A stretch of DNA of 64,000 bases, taken from assembly GCF_051020975.1 (NCBI RefSeq), contig NC_135042.1, forward strand, positions 2,999,888 through 3,063,887. Direction: 5' to 3'. A program made the position numbers and the translations under genes. The notes beneath the pieces are model-generated. The model was not told the DNA's origin. It searched no databases and saw only the letters and a list, made by a program, of their open reading frames with translations. Below, piece after piece: positions 48,176 to 59,950 of the stretch. The DNA comes from Osmia lignaria lignaria. Its lineage: Eukaryota > Arthropoda > Insecta > Hymenoptera > Megachilidae. Position 1 is the stretch's first letter, and every line of letters begins with the position of its first letter.

Positions 48176-51174
48176 CATAGGACATCGCTGATGATTGGCG
48201 TCAGGAATAATTGAGAAAGAAAGAATAAAAAATTTAAATATTTCTATTATGTTGAAGACATATTTTATCGAGTGGAAAGCTTAAATTGAAGGGAATAGTA
48301 ATTTGAAGATAGAGACGACAACGCATGTAAGATTTGCGATGGGTCCAACTGTTTAAAAGGTTATTCACACTGGAGGATCAGTGCTCAATGAATGGTTTTT
48401 GGCACTGTTAGCCAAATGAAATCACGTAGGTAAGTAGATCGATTATGAATGAACCTCCAGGTTCATTCAGCTTGAACATGACCCAGCCTTGGTCCATCCC
48501 CGAGTTTCATTTACTTCGGTCACTTTCGTTCTGCGATAAAGCTTAAGTTTCTGTTAGAACTGCTTCTAACACTAGAAGATTAAAAATTGTTCAGAAATTA
48601 AAAAAAATTTTCAGAATATACAATTTCACTTTAAACAAACAGTGAATATTAAAATCTCGAATAAGTGATAATGGCCCTCGAATTATTAATATTGATAACA
48701 GAATACTATATTGCGTATTATATTATACACTATAGAATGCTACTTTATACAGAAAGTAAGGTTGAACATTGAAAATGAAAGAAACGAAAATTCAATCCAG
48801 AATAGTCGTAACAACGATTTTAAGTGCATTCATTGGTAAAGTGCGTTCCCTGGTAAAAGGAAGAAGACGAAGAAAATTAACATCGCATGTTGTGCCACCG
48901 AATTGCGTTGTCCACCAACGCCCCTTTCCATCCCTGGGAAAGCATGATGGCCAGCGGTCTGAAACTATTTCCAGACGGTTTTGATTAATCTTGAACCAAA
49001 AACGTCGAGCAGAAAACGAGCAGAAAGCCGTCTAACTCGCCACCTGGCAGAAATATCAAGACGTGGAAATGGATCTTGACGTTTCGCTCTGGACACGAGT
49101 AAGATAGCCAGGGGATAGAGTGAGGAAGGAAAAACGATAAAGAAATAAACGGCAAGTTGGCACCTGCTCTCGAGAGGATGCTTCCAGCTCCATACTCTTC
49201 GTTGATCGTTCAACGCGGAAATTCTGATTGGATTTCTCTTGAAGGATGTTTCCTCATCTTCTAAATTTTCTTTTTCATTGAAATTTCACGAAAATTACTT
49301 TTCCATTATGGGGCATTTCTACATTTTTGATAAATTTTAAGCTTCAATCTGATATACTACAAATACTATTTCGAAACACTTTTATGTCATCAAGTAGTTT
49401 TTGAAAATGATAAAAAGAAGAAAAGAAGTAAGTATTTTAAGTAGAAGAATTTGATAAAATCTAGAATGAGGTGACCGGAAGTCGGCGACCAACAATCTAA
49501 TAATAATCACGTGCTAAGTTAATTTTCAGGACCGGAAACCGTTTCCCAAATACCTGGTGTCTAGACTGCGGAAATATTAAGCTCGAATCTCGTTCGTTCT
49601 TGCGTGTCTCGTTCATCAAGGTACACACGTAAGATTTTCAGGAAATCGCTGTAATCGCCCTAGTCCTGGTGATTTATCGTGTCCACGCGTTGCCACTTCC
49701 TGTTGAAAATTCGCCGGAGCACGCGCCTAATTAGAGCTACGGAGCCCTTCGTGCAGAAACAGATCTTCTTCCTGGATCATCTTCGTCCCTCTGTTAAATT
49801 TTGCTCACTTGGCACTGCTCCTCTTAATAAGGGGCTCTTCATTAAGTGAATTAAACGAAACCATCCCATGAATTATGAATACCACTTATTTAGTTAATTT
49901 AAGGATACGCTGATTAAATCTTTCGTGCAAACGTGGCAATTGAAGAATGCACACTTTTAAGCTTCGAGGATAAAATTACTTACATACGAATTTAACTTTC
50001 CATTGAGATGAAGGTTAATTAAAAAATACCTAAATCCAAGGGATTGAACGTGACTTTCAAATTTACAACAAATTTGTAAATCGTTTGAAATTGATGGCAC
50101 CTATAAAAAATCTTACCGGAGCAATCATCGATTATTATATGTAGCTGATTAACCGTAATGGGCGTGTCGTCGTTTGATGATAGGTGCAGGTTTGACTGCA
50201 AACGTGCTAAAATTGCAGGACGAGGCTGTGTTACAACATTTAACTGCAACATGTACACTCTTGCTACGTGGATGAAAGCCGATACACGTTTATATTGCAT
50301 AGCATGGAAACGTTACGTGACAAGCTTGCAAGTCTCTATACGGATGTTAAACTCGTGTGACCAGATTACGCTCGAACGCGCGCGCTATTGTAGGCATGTA
50401 CGTGCGTTCGAGCGGCGATTATCGGGGGATCGTGTCGAATTGATACGTGTTAAATATGATGAGAAGTTTGCCCACTTCCGTGGAAAAGCTTGTACCAAGA
50501 TTGCAACATCGGATTGAATTTTATTTCGAGCCATAAACGCGGTATAATCTCGTGTCAACCAACCATGTCACACTGCTATTTAACGAATCCCTAAGCATTT
50601 AATAGTCAAATTGTAAAATATATAATATTGAAAATTTATGCCCATGATCGTAGAATTTCATGCAAATGAGCGTGTCGAGATGGCGAAGACACATTATTGC
50701 TGGTATATACATACATAACTTTACTCGGTAACCGCAGGTGAACCGCAACGAACTGGGCCATTTAATAAATGATCGTATCGCGTTTTTGATGTTGTACCAT
50801 GAAATTTTCCATTTCTACGCAAACTATCGGATTCTAGCGTAAGAGTTTGTATAGCGATAAAAAGTCCATATACAGAATATGAATATGAGAATATTTTAAT
50901 AAGAAATTTTCATATAAACAAGGATTAATTTTCATATGCTTGAAAGTACGCATCAAGTTTTATGCGAGGACGAAAAAAGGTCTATCGCTGGATTGACAAG
51001 TTTCTGTCAGTGTGAACGAGACTTTAGTCGTTGTTCAACTGTCAGAGGCTGCGGAGAGCTTTCCTGCTTCCCGCAGGAATCGGTGCCCATGTATCGTCAA
51101 AAATAAAGATCCTCGCCATCGCGACAAATAAAAACATCCGAAAAATTCGCTACGTTAGGGTACGTGGATACACG
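48176..51174. other. Stretch upstream of the MARCH gene, no gene recognised
   Basis: About 49351-49410 resembles 46916-46968 (GATATGCCACAAGTGCTATTT / GATATACTACAAATACTATTT, TTTTATGTCAT), an old dispersed repeat. A GC-rich inverted pair (CGCTCGAACGCGCG ... CGTGCGTTCGAGCG) lies at 50370-50413. The 119-codon ORF at 50158-50517 has no domain. The last few hundred bases probably include the MARCH promoter and 5' UTR. Confidence 0.4.
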
Positions 51175-51195
51175 ATGTTACCATCGCCATTTTGA
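51175..51195 (+). promoter_or_regulatory. Six-codon uORF overlapping the MARCH start codon
   Basis: ATG at 51175 opens a six-codon frame (MLPSPF) whose TGA (51193-51195) shares its A with the proposed MARCH ATG (51195-51197), giving TGATG. Such stop-start overlap can couple or limit translation of the main frame. The functional reading is inference and depends on the first exon being correct. Confidence 0.45.
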
Positions 51196-53928
51196 TGTCC
51201 ACCGATCAGCTCGATGACGATATCGCGAACGGTACAGGTTAGAAAACGGCCGAACGATGTTCGTGTCATGGTTCACCCTTTAATTTTTCTCATTTCAGAT
51301 CAGCCCGAAGATAAGCACGTCGTGGTGGAAAGACGTGATATTCTTCGAGAGATAACATCCGATCAGAAACAGTGTTACATAACGAAGGACGATTCGAAGG
51401 ACAACAATAATGGTACCTATGTTTATTGCCAGACTTTTAACCCTTACGGTACTAAAGATGACTGTAGGTCATCCATCATTAACATTTTAATGATCGGAAT
51501 TCTAAGGTGATTGTTACAATGAGTCTTGTGGGGTTTACGACTCGCTCTGCCGTTCCGAAGCTTAACCGGTAGTGTAGGGATGTGCGGGTACCCGATATTA
51601 CGGGCGTCCGATACAAGCGTGCAGTCGGGTAGCCCGACTATTCCGGGTTCGGTCGGGTACAGTCGGGCAGATTCGGACCATCTCCCGCGGGCCACGGCCC
51701 GCGACCCGACTCTCATGTACTTGTTAATACTTGCAATTCGTTACAAGTATTATTTTTCCACATAATAAAAATTATCTTACTCCAAAATTCCATATAAAAC
51801 CGATTTTGCACATGGTTATTGCAAGTATTAACAAGTACATGAGAGTTGCGTCGCGGGCTGCGGCCCGCGAGAGCTCGCCCGACTTTGCCCGACTGTACCC
51901 GACCGAACCCGAAATAGTCGGGCCACCCGACTGCACGCTTGTATCGGACGCCCGCCCGATGTTTTTCGAACCGACCCGACTAGTCGGGAACCCGAGACAT
52001 TAGTCGGGCCGCACATCACTAAAGGGCGCAATAGCGCTATATAAATATCCACCCCTCAACAGCCACCACCCTCCAAGTGGCGCCGGGGATGGATAAATTG
52101 TCCACTCATAGGGACGGGCGTAAGGCGCCTGATGGGTGGAGTCGTTAACCCACTCAGATTAACTTTTTAGCAAGTCCATGAGCAGACGTTTATCCATACC
52201 CGGCGCCACTTGGGGGTGGTGGCTACTGGGGAGTGGATTTATTATTTTAGCGCAATTGCACCCTTGAACACAGCCAGTATAAGCTAAATTGAGAACGATA
52301 GAGCGGGTTATTAACCCCACTAGGCTCACTTTAGACAATAACCTGTCCACTCATGGGGCTTACCAATCATTGTATTCGGTTCCGGAAGACCCAACACTTG
52401 ACTCTTCGTCGGAGTAAGGAATTTTGATTTTGGGCCGAAAAAATTAACCTGAGTGACTACACCAACCAGGCGCTTTATGCCCGTATTGGAATTCGAGGAG
52501 TAATAATTTGAGTTCTCAGTTTGTCTTTTTAATCCTTTCGCTACTGAAAGTGACGCTATAGTCATCTGCCAACGTGATAACATCTCGGCCGCTGGGATTC
52601 GAATTAGTACATTCGCTATTTAAAATTATTTATATTTGTATTTTAGAATCTCGTATCTCAGGCGATATCTGTCGAATATGTCACATGGGTGGTTATCCGC
52701 GGAACGAGGAGGATCGAGGGATTCGTACGAGACAGAGCAGAACTGTCGGACAGGTCGACAGCGAGACATCGACAATATCCTCCTACTCGTATCTCGGTCC
52801 TTTGATCTCAGCTTGCAAGTGAGTTTATCAATACTTAGCGCAATTTATCAATTTCACCGGATCAGATAACGCGGTTGTGCCCACGGTAGTTGCATTTGAT
52901 TCAACTCGAATCTAGGTTACATCTAGATTAGCCTACTGTCAAACACAACTCTTGTAACAGGAGAGTGCTACACTCCTTTCGAACTGGCTTCTGTTTTATT
53001 GTACTCGATTAGAAGTATTCTCGAATTGGGGGAGAATGTGGCACGAGTCGATTACGTTGACGATCTTTTCAATTAACTTGGCACGAAAGAATCACGGCTC
53101 GTAACTATTACACGAATCACAAGTTGGGAATAGGGGTTTCAAACTCGACACAGTAATTCAATTAGATTCTATTAGATTCTATAGAGACAAATTGTTCGGA
53201 ATACCGTTCCATTCTTGACCTTAATCCGGCGACGATCGAACAGGTGTCGCGGAACAGTGGCCCTGGTACACGCGGAGTGTCTCGAGAGATGGTTGACGGA
53301 ATCGGGTCACACGAGGTGCGAGCTTTGTGGTTACAAATACGCTACTAAAAGGGTGCCGCGTTACAACATCTTCAGGAGTATCGCGATATGGTTCAATACC
53401 GTGATAGTGACCCGACAGGTAACACAAAACCATTCTGGAATCTAAAGATGTTGATTTTATTCAGAACCGTCGCTCGTTTTTCAGATGTTCTTGGATGTGC
53501 TCTATCTAATTGTCACTACACCGTTGGCTCTGTTTTCTTGCTATATTTGCGCACTGGCTCTAAGAATGTTGATAAAAAACAGATTGCACAATGTACCATG
53601 GATGATCGTCGCTATGCTTCCAACCTGTTCCCTAACTTTGGTCGCCTATTGGGGCTGGATAATAACTCTGGGCAGGTATGTTAATTAAATTAAATATGAA
53701 AGTTCGAATTTTTACATCGATATCGTTAGATTGCACGGTCGTCGATGGCGTCGTTATTGGAGAAGCAATTTTGTGATTCGTTTGGTTCCCGACGACGCGA
53801 TCCTCGCGGAATCGACTTTGAGACGAGAACAAGCATCCTCCGATCGGCCGATCGAACAATTCGATCATTGGAGAAGCATGAACGATGAATCGACGGATAC
53901 CCGGGACGCGATCGGTCGATCGGGATAG
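51195..53928 (+). CDS. MARCH-type (RING-CH) membrane E3 ubiquitin ligase
   Basis: Exons: 51195-51237, 51299 to about 51448, 52647-52818, 53244-53418, 53485-53675, 53730-53928; total 309 codons plus TAG. The donor of exon 2 is the weak point (51412 also keeps frame, giving 297 residues). The RING-CH residues are all present: C73, C76, C121, C123, H131, C134, C147, C150 (C-x2-C-x44-C-x-C-x7-H-x2-C-x12-C-x2-C). W138 follows in ERWL. Two hydrophobic segments, about 183-206 and 217-242, fit the paired membrane spans of MARCH proteins. A basic GRRWRRYWR stretch and a polar tail end the protein. Family role: ubiquitination of membrane proteins in endosomal or secretory membranes. Intron 3 splits the codon of K122, inside the RING. 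The x44 spacer is near the family maximum. Nearest to small MARCH proteins (MARCH2/3/4-like); orthology not assigned. Confidence 0.85.
51575..52021. repeat. GC-rich foldback element in MARCH intron 2
   Basis: The ends TAGGGATGTGCGGG and GGCCGCACATCACTA are inverted. The arms run inward for about 170 bp, including CGTCCGATACAAGCGTGCAG and CATGTACTTGTTAATACTTG with their inverses. CCCGAC/GTCGGG is repeated many times. The terminus resembles some hAT-type ends, but no 8-bp target duplication is visible. Non-coding. Confidence 0.7.
52021..52265. repeat. Second foldback repeat in MARCH intron 2
   Basis: About 52021-52105 and 52180-52265 are inverted copies (AGTGGCGCCGGGGATGGATA versus TATCCATACCCGGCGCCACT, and GCCACCACCC versus GGGTGGTGGC). 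A related piece, AACC(C)CACT...TTTAG...TCCACTCATGGGG, recurs at 52310-52365. It abuts the first foldback directly. Confidence 0.65.
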
Positions 53929-55332
53929 AAAAGATTCCCTCCGTCGCATTGTACACACGCCACGCAAGATTTAATCAATAGTAATTGCATTTAATTAAAA
54001 GGCGGTTTTAATCGAAGCTGATTACCGACCATCAAGTATAATTAATTGCATAGAAGAGAACGCGAGCTTCCACGTAGCTTCCGGTTCTCTGTTTCGCGAA
54101 ATACACCCCTTCTAATTTCCTTCCATGATTGTCACGATATTGGTGCTTATATTACTGCTAAACCTGATATTGAATGTAAACGAGAACATGGTTAAATTCA
54201 TCGTTAAATTTCAGATAATTGCATCTAATTTACCGGACGATTAAATTCAATTCTATCTACATTTATTTCTTTCAACGGCAAAGCAATTATTCGTTGAAAT
54301 TTCAATATCCATTATTCTTTGTTCTATGTTCTGAATAATTTAATCAATTTAATAAGTAAAACGATTATATATGAATAAGTTTACACTAACAATTTGTACA
54401 ATGTATTTTATCGATTACGGTCTGACAACTTTTAATAAATTGATGGTTGAAACGTTCTACGATTTATTGAAATAAGAAAAGAAGAGTTTATATAGAACGG
54501 AAGGAAGAGAAACGAGTTGTGACTGGGTAAACCAGCTCCCGAGATGTACCCTGTTCGATTTCACTCTCGAACGATTACGAGTTATTACGAGAATCGCCCT
54601 GTACTAGTTGCAATTTCAATAAACAACCAAGCGGTTCCATACAAAATTTAATGAAACTATCCCATACCTTCTCTCCTTGAATTAAATTCATTTTATCAGT
54701 TCGCTAAATCACATTCTAAAATATTCAATCGGTTCTTTCGTGAACGTAGAAGAATAATTGTTTAAAAAATAAAAAGCAGAAAGGAGATGAACGAACTATG
54801 TTGAGGAAATTTCGCTGCGGTCGCATTATGTATCTCCTTTGCCGCATCGTCGATCGTTCGTTGATTTTTCACTCGATGCACATCCTTTCTAGCCGCAGGA
54901 GGAAACTCAATTTTCTACTTGTTCCACGTGAAATTAACGGCAGTTGCGCGGCAGCGTTTTAATCAGGTTTCTCGTAATTGCAAGGGGACTCGTCTTCTTC
55001 TGCGGTTAACCGTTTCTGTATGCCGCCGACACTTATTATCCCGCGACGTACACCCACCTCCATACATGCCTTCGCTTTATCGAATTCTTAAGTTCCTGAC
55101 TGCAGTAGTAGAATAAATGGCTATTGAAGAGCAGCGATCGAGTTACTCTATTAAATATAAACTAAATTGCAAATGTTCGAAACGACCGCGTAATCTTCTA
55201 TATTTTTTATTATTGACTAAAACTATTTGCCACTTTTCAGGTTTTAATTTCAGACCTTGTTAGAACGAGTAATCAACTAATTACTGTACTTCCTCTGCAC
55301 TCAGAAAGTCCGCATATCGTTATCTATACATA
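53929..55332. other. MARCH 3' UTR and downstream spacer
   Basis: The 3' UTR should start at 53929, but no AATAAA directly follows; candidates such as TTTAATAAATTGATGG near 54430 are unproven. No other gene was seen. Confidence 0.4.
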
Positions 55333-55988
55333 CAGGGTGTCCCGGCTTAAATGTTACAATTCCCTTTTTCCGTAACTATTAATGATACAAAAAATTATTG
55401 ATATGGGAACTGTATGGCAAAAGGGGGCCTATGTTTTGGCCGAAGTGAAAAATCCTTTGCATTATTAGTTTAAGATGGTCAAGTTTTGTTTTTTAAATGG
55501 GACGATTTTAATTAAATAATTTTCAAAATATAAAATAACGTTTACAAATTTTCAGTAGATACGTCTCGATTTGAGGCGGTGATATTGGTCTACGCTAGGA
55601 ACGGCAGACCCAAAGAATAACCGCTATGGCACTTACCGCAATAATAGGGCCGCTTTTACGACTTGCCATTCAAACCAGGACGTATCTACTGAAAATCGAG
55701 AAATTTCTAAACGTTGTATCTTGAAAACTAATTAAAATCTAGTGTATACATTAAAGCTTAATGAATTCGTCTTGAGAAGCACTATCACATGAACTAGAAA
55801 AAAATATATAGTTCCATTTGAAAAACGAAACTTGACCATCATATCTCTTAAACTAATAATGCAAAAGATTTTTCACTTCGGCCAAAACATAGGCCTCCTT
55901 TTTCCATGCAATTTCCATATGAACAATTTTTTTTATCATTAATAGTTACGGAATAACGGAATTATAACACTAAAGCGGGGGCACCCTG
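55333..55988. mobile_element. 656-bp TIR element with very long arms
   Basis: CAGGGTGTCCCGGCTTAAAT at the left and GGGGGCACCCTG at the right are inverted, each flanked by TA (55331-32, 55989-90). Similarity extends through most of the element: CCTATGTTTTGGCCGAAGTG / CACTTCGGCCAAAACATAGG, TTTTCAGTAGATACGTC / GACGTATCTACTGAAAA. It can fold almost end to end. Non-autonomous; no coding frame. Confidence 0.8.
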
Positions 55989-55990
55989 TA

Positions 55991-58150
55991 TATGCACGAG
56001 CGTTGCTTTATCCCCGACTCATTTGCTTAATGCAAAAGCCATCATGTATCGTTAGAAGTCGATTAAACGTTTATTGCAGATCTCGCAGATTGAGACAAGC
56101 GCACTTATGGTTCAAGTGTACTATTTCTGCAACTTTGTTCGATTCTACGAATCATTAAAGTTTGCGTGTATTCTGCATCCTAGTTTCTTTTTAATTCGAC
56201 CCCATACGGGTTATTTACTTTTCTCGAAGAACACGGTACAAGAGCCAAAAGCCACTTTGCATAACTCTAGGCGATTTCCATCCAGGAAATGAAACAACGT
56301 ACCAAATAACGAGGACTATCCTTATCTTTACGTATCACGCGAAACTCAACGACCTGGGGTACGTTCCGGGAGTTATATAAATTGACTTGATCTCGAGTTA
56401 AGTGATAATTATGCGGATCTAACAATTTCATGGATATATGTAGAATATTTTTTATTATCTTTCAAGGCACGCCTTGCAACTCCAAACGATTGCCATTATA
56501 CAAATTGATATTGCCTCGACGTCCGCCAAAAAAATGCTAGCGAAGGGTTCGAAAGGACGGGGTAAAAAAGAGCAAATACAAGGGTCGCTGTCATCCCGAC
56601 GATCCAAGGGTTCGGTTGAAAATAGAAGGTCTGCGCCGAGATTCTTCCACGTGGATTCGACTCGAGGAAGAAATGAATCTTTTACGCGCCATCACCGCGG
56701 ATTGCATCCGGTTCTTCCAGATTCTACAACGGCACGTGACGCGTTCTAGCCTCCTAGACGATCGAGAAAAAACGGGAAGAACGACGGGCAACTGCGAACC
56801 CTTCCCTTTGACAGGGTGAACTTGAAAGGGTAAAAAGAAGATCGAAAACAGAGGTACACGAACTTTTAGCCCGTCACGTGTTAAGCGTACGTTCTCAAAT
56901 TATAGAATTTGTACGAGTAAATTCATCGAATTTGGCAAAGAGTTGGCAACGATAAAAAGGAAGATTGGTGGGCGTTGAAAGACGACACCTTGAAGAGAGT
57001 TTACAACGGGATACGTATCCTTGGAGGATTAGGAGCGAATCGGGAGCAGGAACGCGTGAAATTTCTGCATAAATAATCCGGTTTTCTAATCCATGGCTTT
57101 CGCCCTGTCGTCCTCGTATTTTTAACCCTCGTTAAGAGTCTTGTCGAACCAGATTAGAGATGTGCAGACGATAATTTCTTTCCAGTCTCGCGATTCATGG
57201 CTGGCTATTTAATGATTAAAAATACCTAAAAGAATCTAATACTTTACCTAAGAATCTCTACCTTATCTGCATCCCCCAATACCTAATTCCTAATTCCCAA
57301 TATCTAATTTTCCCAATACCTAATTACATAATAGCCATGTTTTATGTTTTCTACCAGGAAGTTAAAGTAACCTAAAGGTTAGGTTAAACCTAACCTAAAC
57401 CTAAATCCAAACCTAACCTTCCTGACTTACCATCGATCAATTCTTAATTAGAAACTTCTGAATAACAGTGTAGAAAAGGTGCGATTCGAATCTGCGCGAT
57501 TTCCAAACGAGCAACCGGGTACAAACGTCTCAATTTGTATATACAGCACGAAGAATCGTTGATCCGGCTATCAGTTTGGTCGAACGCGATCCTGAAGCAA
57601 GCATCGAGAATCGACATACTCGTTTCCCGCGAGCTGCCAGCTGAATTATTGCCAATTACGAACGTGGATCCTTTCTATCGGGGCGCTGCCGAAATTTATA
57701 GTCGATGATAAAGGTATCTGGCCGCCTGTAAAAGCGGTTTAACAAGCACCACCAGTTTCCAACACGCAAGCCAATAAATCGAAACGCCTTCTCCTCTCGA
57801 ATCACTTTCTTTAGCCCCCTTTCGTTCCTTTTTATTTTCTCAACACACCCCCTCGCACCCTTCTCCTTTTCGGCGATCTCGACCTCTTATAATTGCATCG
57901 TGATACTTATTTATCGCGGTTATTAATAATTAAAACGATACAATATAAATAATTAATGCTCGTGATAATTTTTCAACAACGTCGCCATTCATTTAGGATC
58001 ATCCTATACCTTTTTTCACCGCCACCCTCGATCTCTTTCGTAAGACGAGACGTTTTACAAGCACTCTCCTGGTGAAATTAACGAGTGATCTTGTAACTCA
58101 TTCGTTGTAATCGTGATTTTATTATGTTCGTGTTTTTCGAAGAAATATTT
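55991..58150. other. Spacer without recognisable gene
   Basis: Short ORFs only (56474-56819, both strands) and no domain. It includes the TTAGG-like cluster listed separately. Confidence 0.4.
57368..57420. repeat. Degenerate TTAGG-like cluster, palindromic
   Basis: AACCTAAAGGTTAGGTTAAA followed by CCTAACCTAAACC-type units, on both strands. TTAGG is the telomere unit of many insects including Hymenoptera. Here it is short, degenerate and inverted, so it is interstitial, not a telomere. Confidence 0.5.
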
Positions 58151-58583
58151 AGTACTGCTAAAAATATTGCTAATTCGGGGACCATTAATTTTTTTTTTTT
58201 CGTTCTTCTTACATGTTATCCAACAATTGCAATATTGGCTAATGATTTACACCCTGTTATCAACAAAAGTGCAGGGGAGGGGAGGATCTGTATTGAGTAC
58301 TGCTAAAAATATTGCTAATTCAGGGACCATTAATTTTTTTTTTTCGTTCTTCTTACATGTTATCCAACAATTGCAATATTGGCTAATGATTTACACCATG
58401 TTATCAACAAAAGTGCAGGGGAGGGGAGGATCTGTATTGAGTACTGCTAAAAATATTGCTAATTCAGGGACCATTAATTTTTTTTTTTCGTTCTTCTTAC
58501 ATGTTATCCAACAATTGCAATATTGGCTAATGATTTACACCCTGTTATCAACAAAGGTGCAGGGGAGGGGAGGATGTGTATTG
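58151..58583 (+). repeat. Three-copy 144/145-bp tandem repeat
   Basis: Units start at 58151, 58296 and 58440 (AGTACTGCTAAAAATATTGC) and end in GGGGAGGGGAGGATCTGTATTG. They differ at a few bases and in the length of an internal T run. Units 2 and 3 are 144 bp, so one frame stays open across all three (ORF 58113-58688). The translation is hydrophobic and T-run-derived (FFFSFFLHVIQQLQYWLM), so I do not call a gene. The near-identity implies a recent amplification. Confidence 0.85.
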
Positions 58584-59492
58584 CATGGTGTGCACGCGAC
58601 AAGATTGAAAATCGAGTTCCACGAGATGATAACGTATGTCGGCCACGGGGACGAAAACGATGGAACTGTGCCAAGGAACACGATTTAACGTTCATATTGT
58701 ATGCGAGCTTCGCCGAACGAAGAGACCAATCGACAGCCAAGTATATTTAGAATTTTTCAACGAGTTCGAGGTCAGCTTTCTTTCTGCCGAATTTATACCG
58801 TTTAAAAATCTTTACGACCTGATAATTGTATTCCACTTCTATAAGATGGTTTGCTTAAAAAAAAAAAAAAATTCAAGTGCAACGTTTTCTTCGTCATACA
58901 TGTTACTCCACATTGCAAGGGTTACGCCATGGGACACGGTCCACGGAACCAACGTGCATGTTCACGACAAAAATACATGAAATTCTACCGGTTGGTGGTA
59001 TTATCGAGGATACTTAATGAATTTATTGCCTCTGGCTATCTACGCGCAACGTGTAACAGTCAATTTGTTTCTTCTCGGAGAACGAACGCGTCGAGGAGGA
59101 ACTTTTGCTAGAGCTTCTAGGAAACGTGAACGAGAGAAAGACAACATCTTGTCTTCGGCGCAAATATTGGTGAATCCATGGGAGATTTATCGTTCCCGTG
59201 ACAAGGACCTACCGCAACGTGCTACATGTTCCAACGAACCTGTCACGATGCAGTTCACCGGCTCGCGATGCTTGTACAAGCGGCAAATAAAAATCCATCC
59301 AAGGACTTCCTGTTGATTCAACAGGAAATTTCTTGCGCACAATTCCGCACAATTCGTTCTTCTGATGAATAGAATGTTTTTAGAAATTTTGCAACGATGT
59401 TCAAATATCACCTTGAAATATTTGTTATCAAAATTTTGTGAAGAAAGTAAAAAATGAAAACCTCCGCCGTGACAATGCGTTTATTGGCACAT

Positions 59493-59564
59493 TGCCGTGA
59501 CCAGGATTCGAACCTGGGTTACTACGGCCACAACGTAGGGTCCTAACCACTAGACGATCACGGC
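59493..59564 (-). tRNA. tRNA-His (GTG)
   Basis: The minus strand gives a complete 72-nt cloverleaf: acceptor stem GCCGTGA/TCACGGC with discriminator A, a D arm TCTAGTGGTTAGGA, an anticodon arm CTACG-TTGTGGC-CGTAG with anticodon GTG, and a T arm CCAGG-TTCGAAT-CCTGG. The A box (TAGTGGTTAGG) and B box (GGTTCGAATCC) are intact and there is no intron. Termination is probably at the T-rich run read across 59464-59452. It is a nuclear pol III gene that supplies histidine to the cytosolic ribosome. Confidence 0.95.
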
Positions 59565-59950
59565 TGTTGGAGGATTTGATTGAATCGACCACGATCGTCG
59601 ATGATCGATACTAACAGTGGCCGACTTGATCGATCGACCGTGAAAGCCTTTTTATTCAACCAGCCATTGCGTTAGTTCTAGTTTTGTGCCAGTTATGCAA
59701 TCACATCTGCACACTTCAAACATGATGGGATGTCGCGTAGCAAATTTTTTTTTGATATATTGGATGACTGAGATCGGCGGCTAGTGACTTTTGGTGATGG
59801 AGAGTTGGCGAACCTGAGTGAAATCAAAAAGAGACGTTATGTTTCTCAGTTGAAGCTAAAGCTTATTGCGTTTTAGTTCTTTGGCTTAGAAATTATGGTT
59901 CTACGTTTTAGTGTTCATGCATGATGCAATTTATATTTCTGTTTCAATTA

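Noticed and set aside
50158..50517. 119-codon ORF with several Cys
   Set aside because: No signal peptide, domain or splice partner; it includes a GC-rich palindrome and probably arises by chance.
52574..52646. In-frame ATG upstream of the RING-CH exon (52574) as MARCH start
   Set aside because: It is followed by an A+T-rich stretch ending in a good TTTGTATTTTAG acceptor, and upstream exons with a matching phase exist.
58151..58583. CRISPR-like array
   Set aside because: Only three long adjacent units, no spacers, eukaryotic context; an ordinary tandem repeat.
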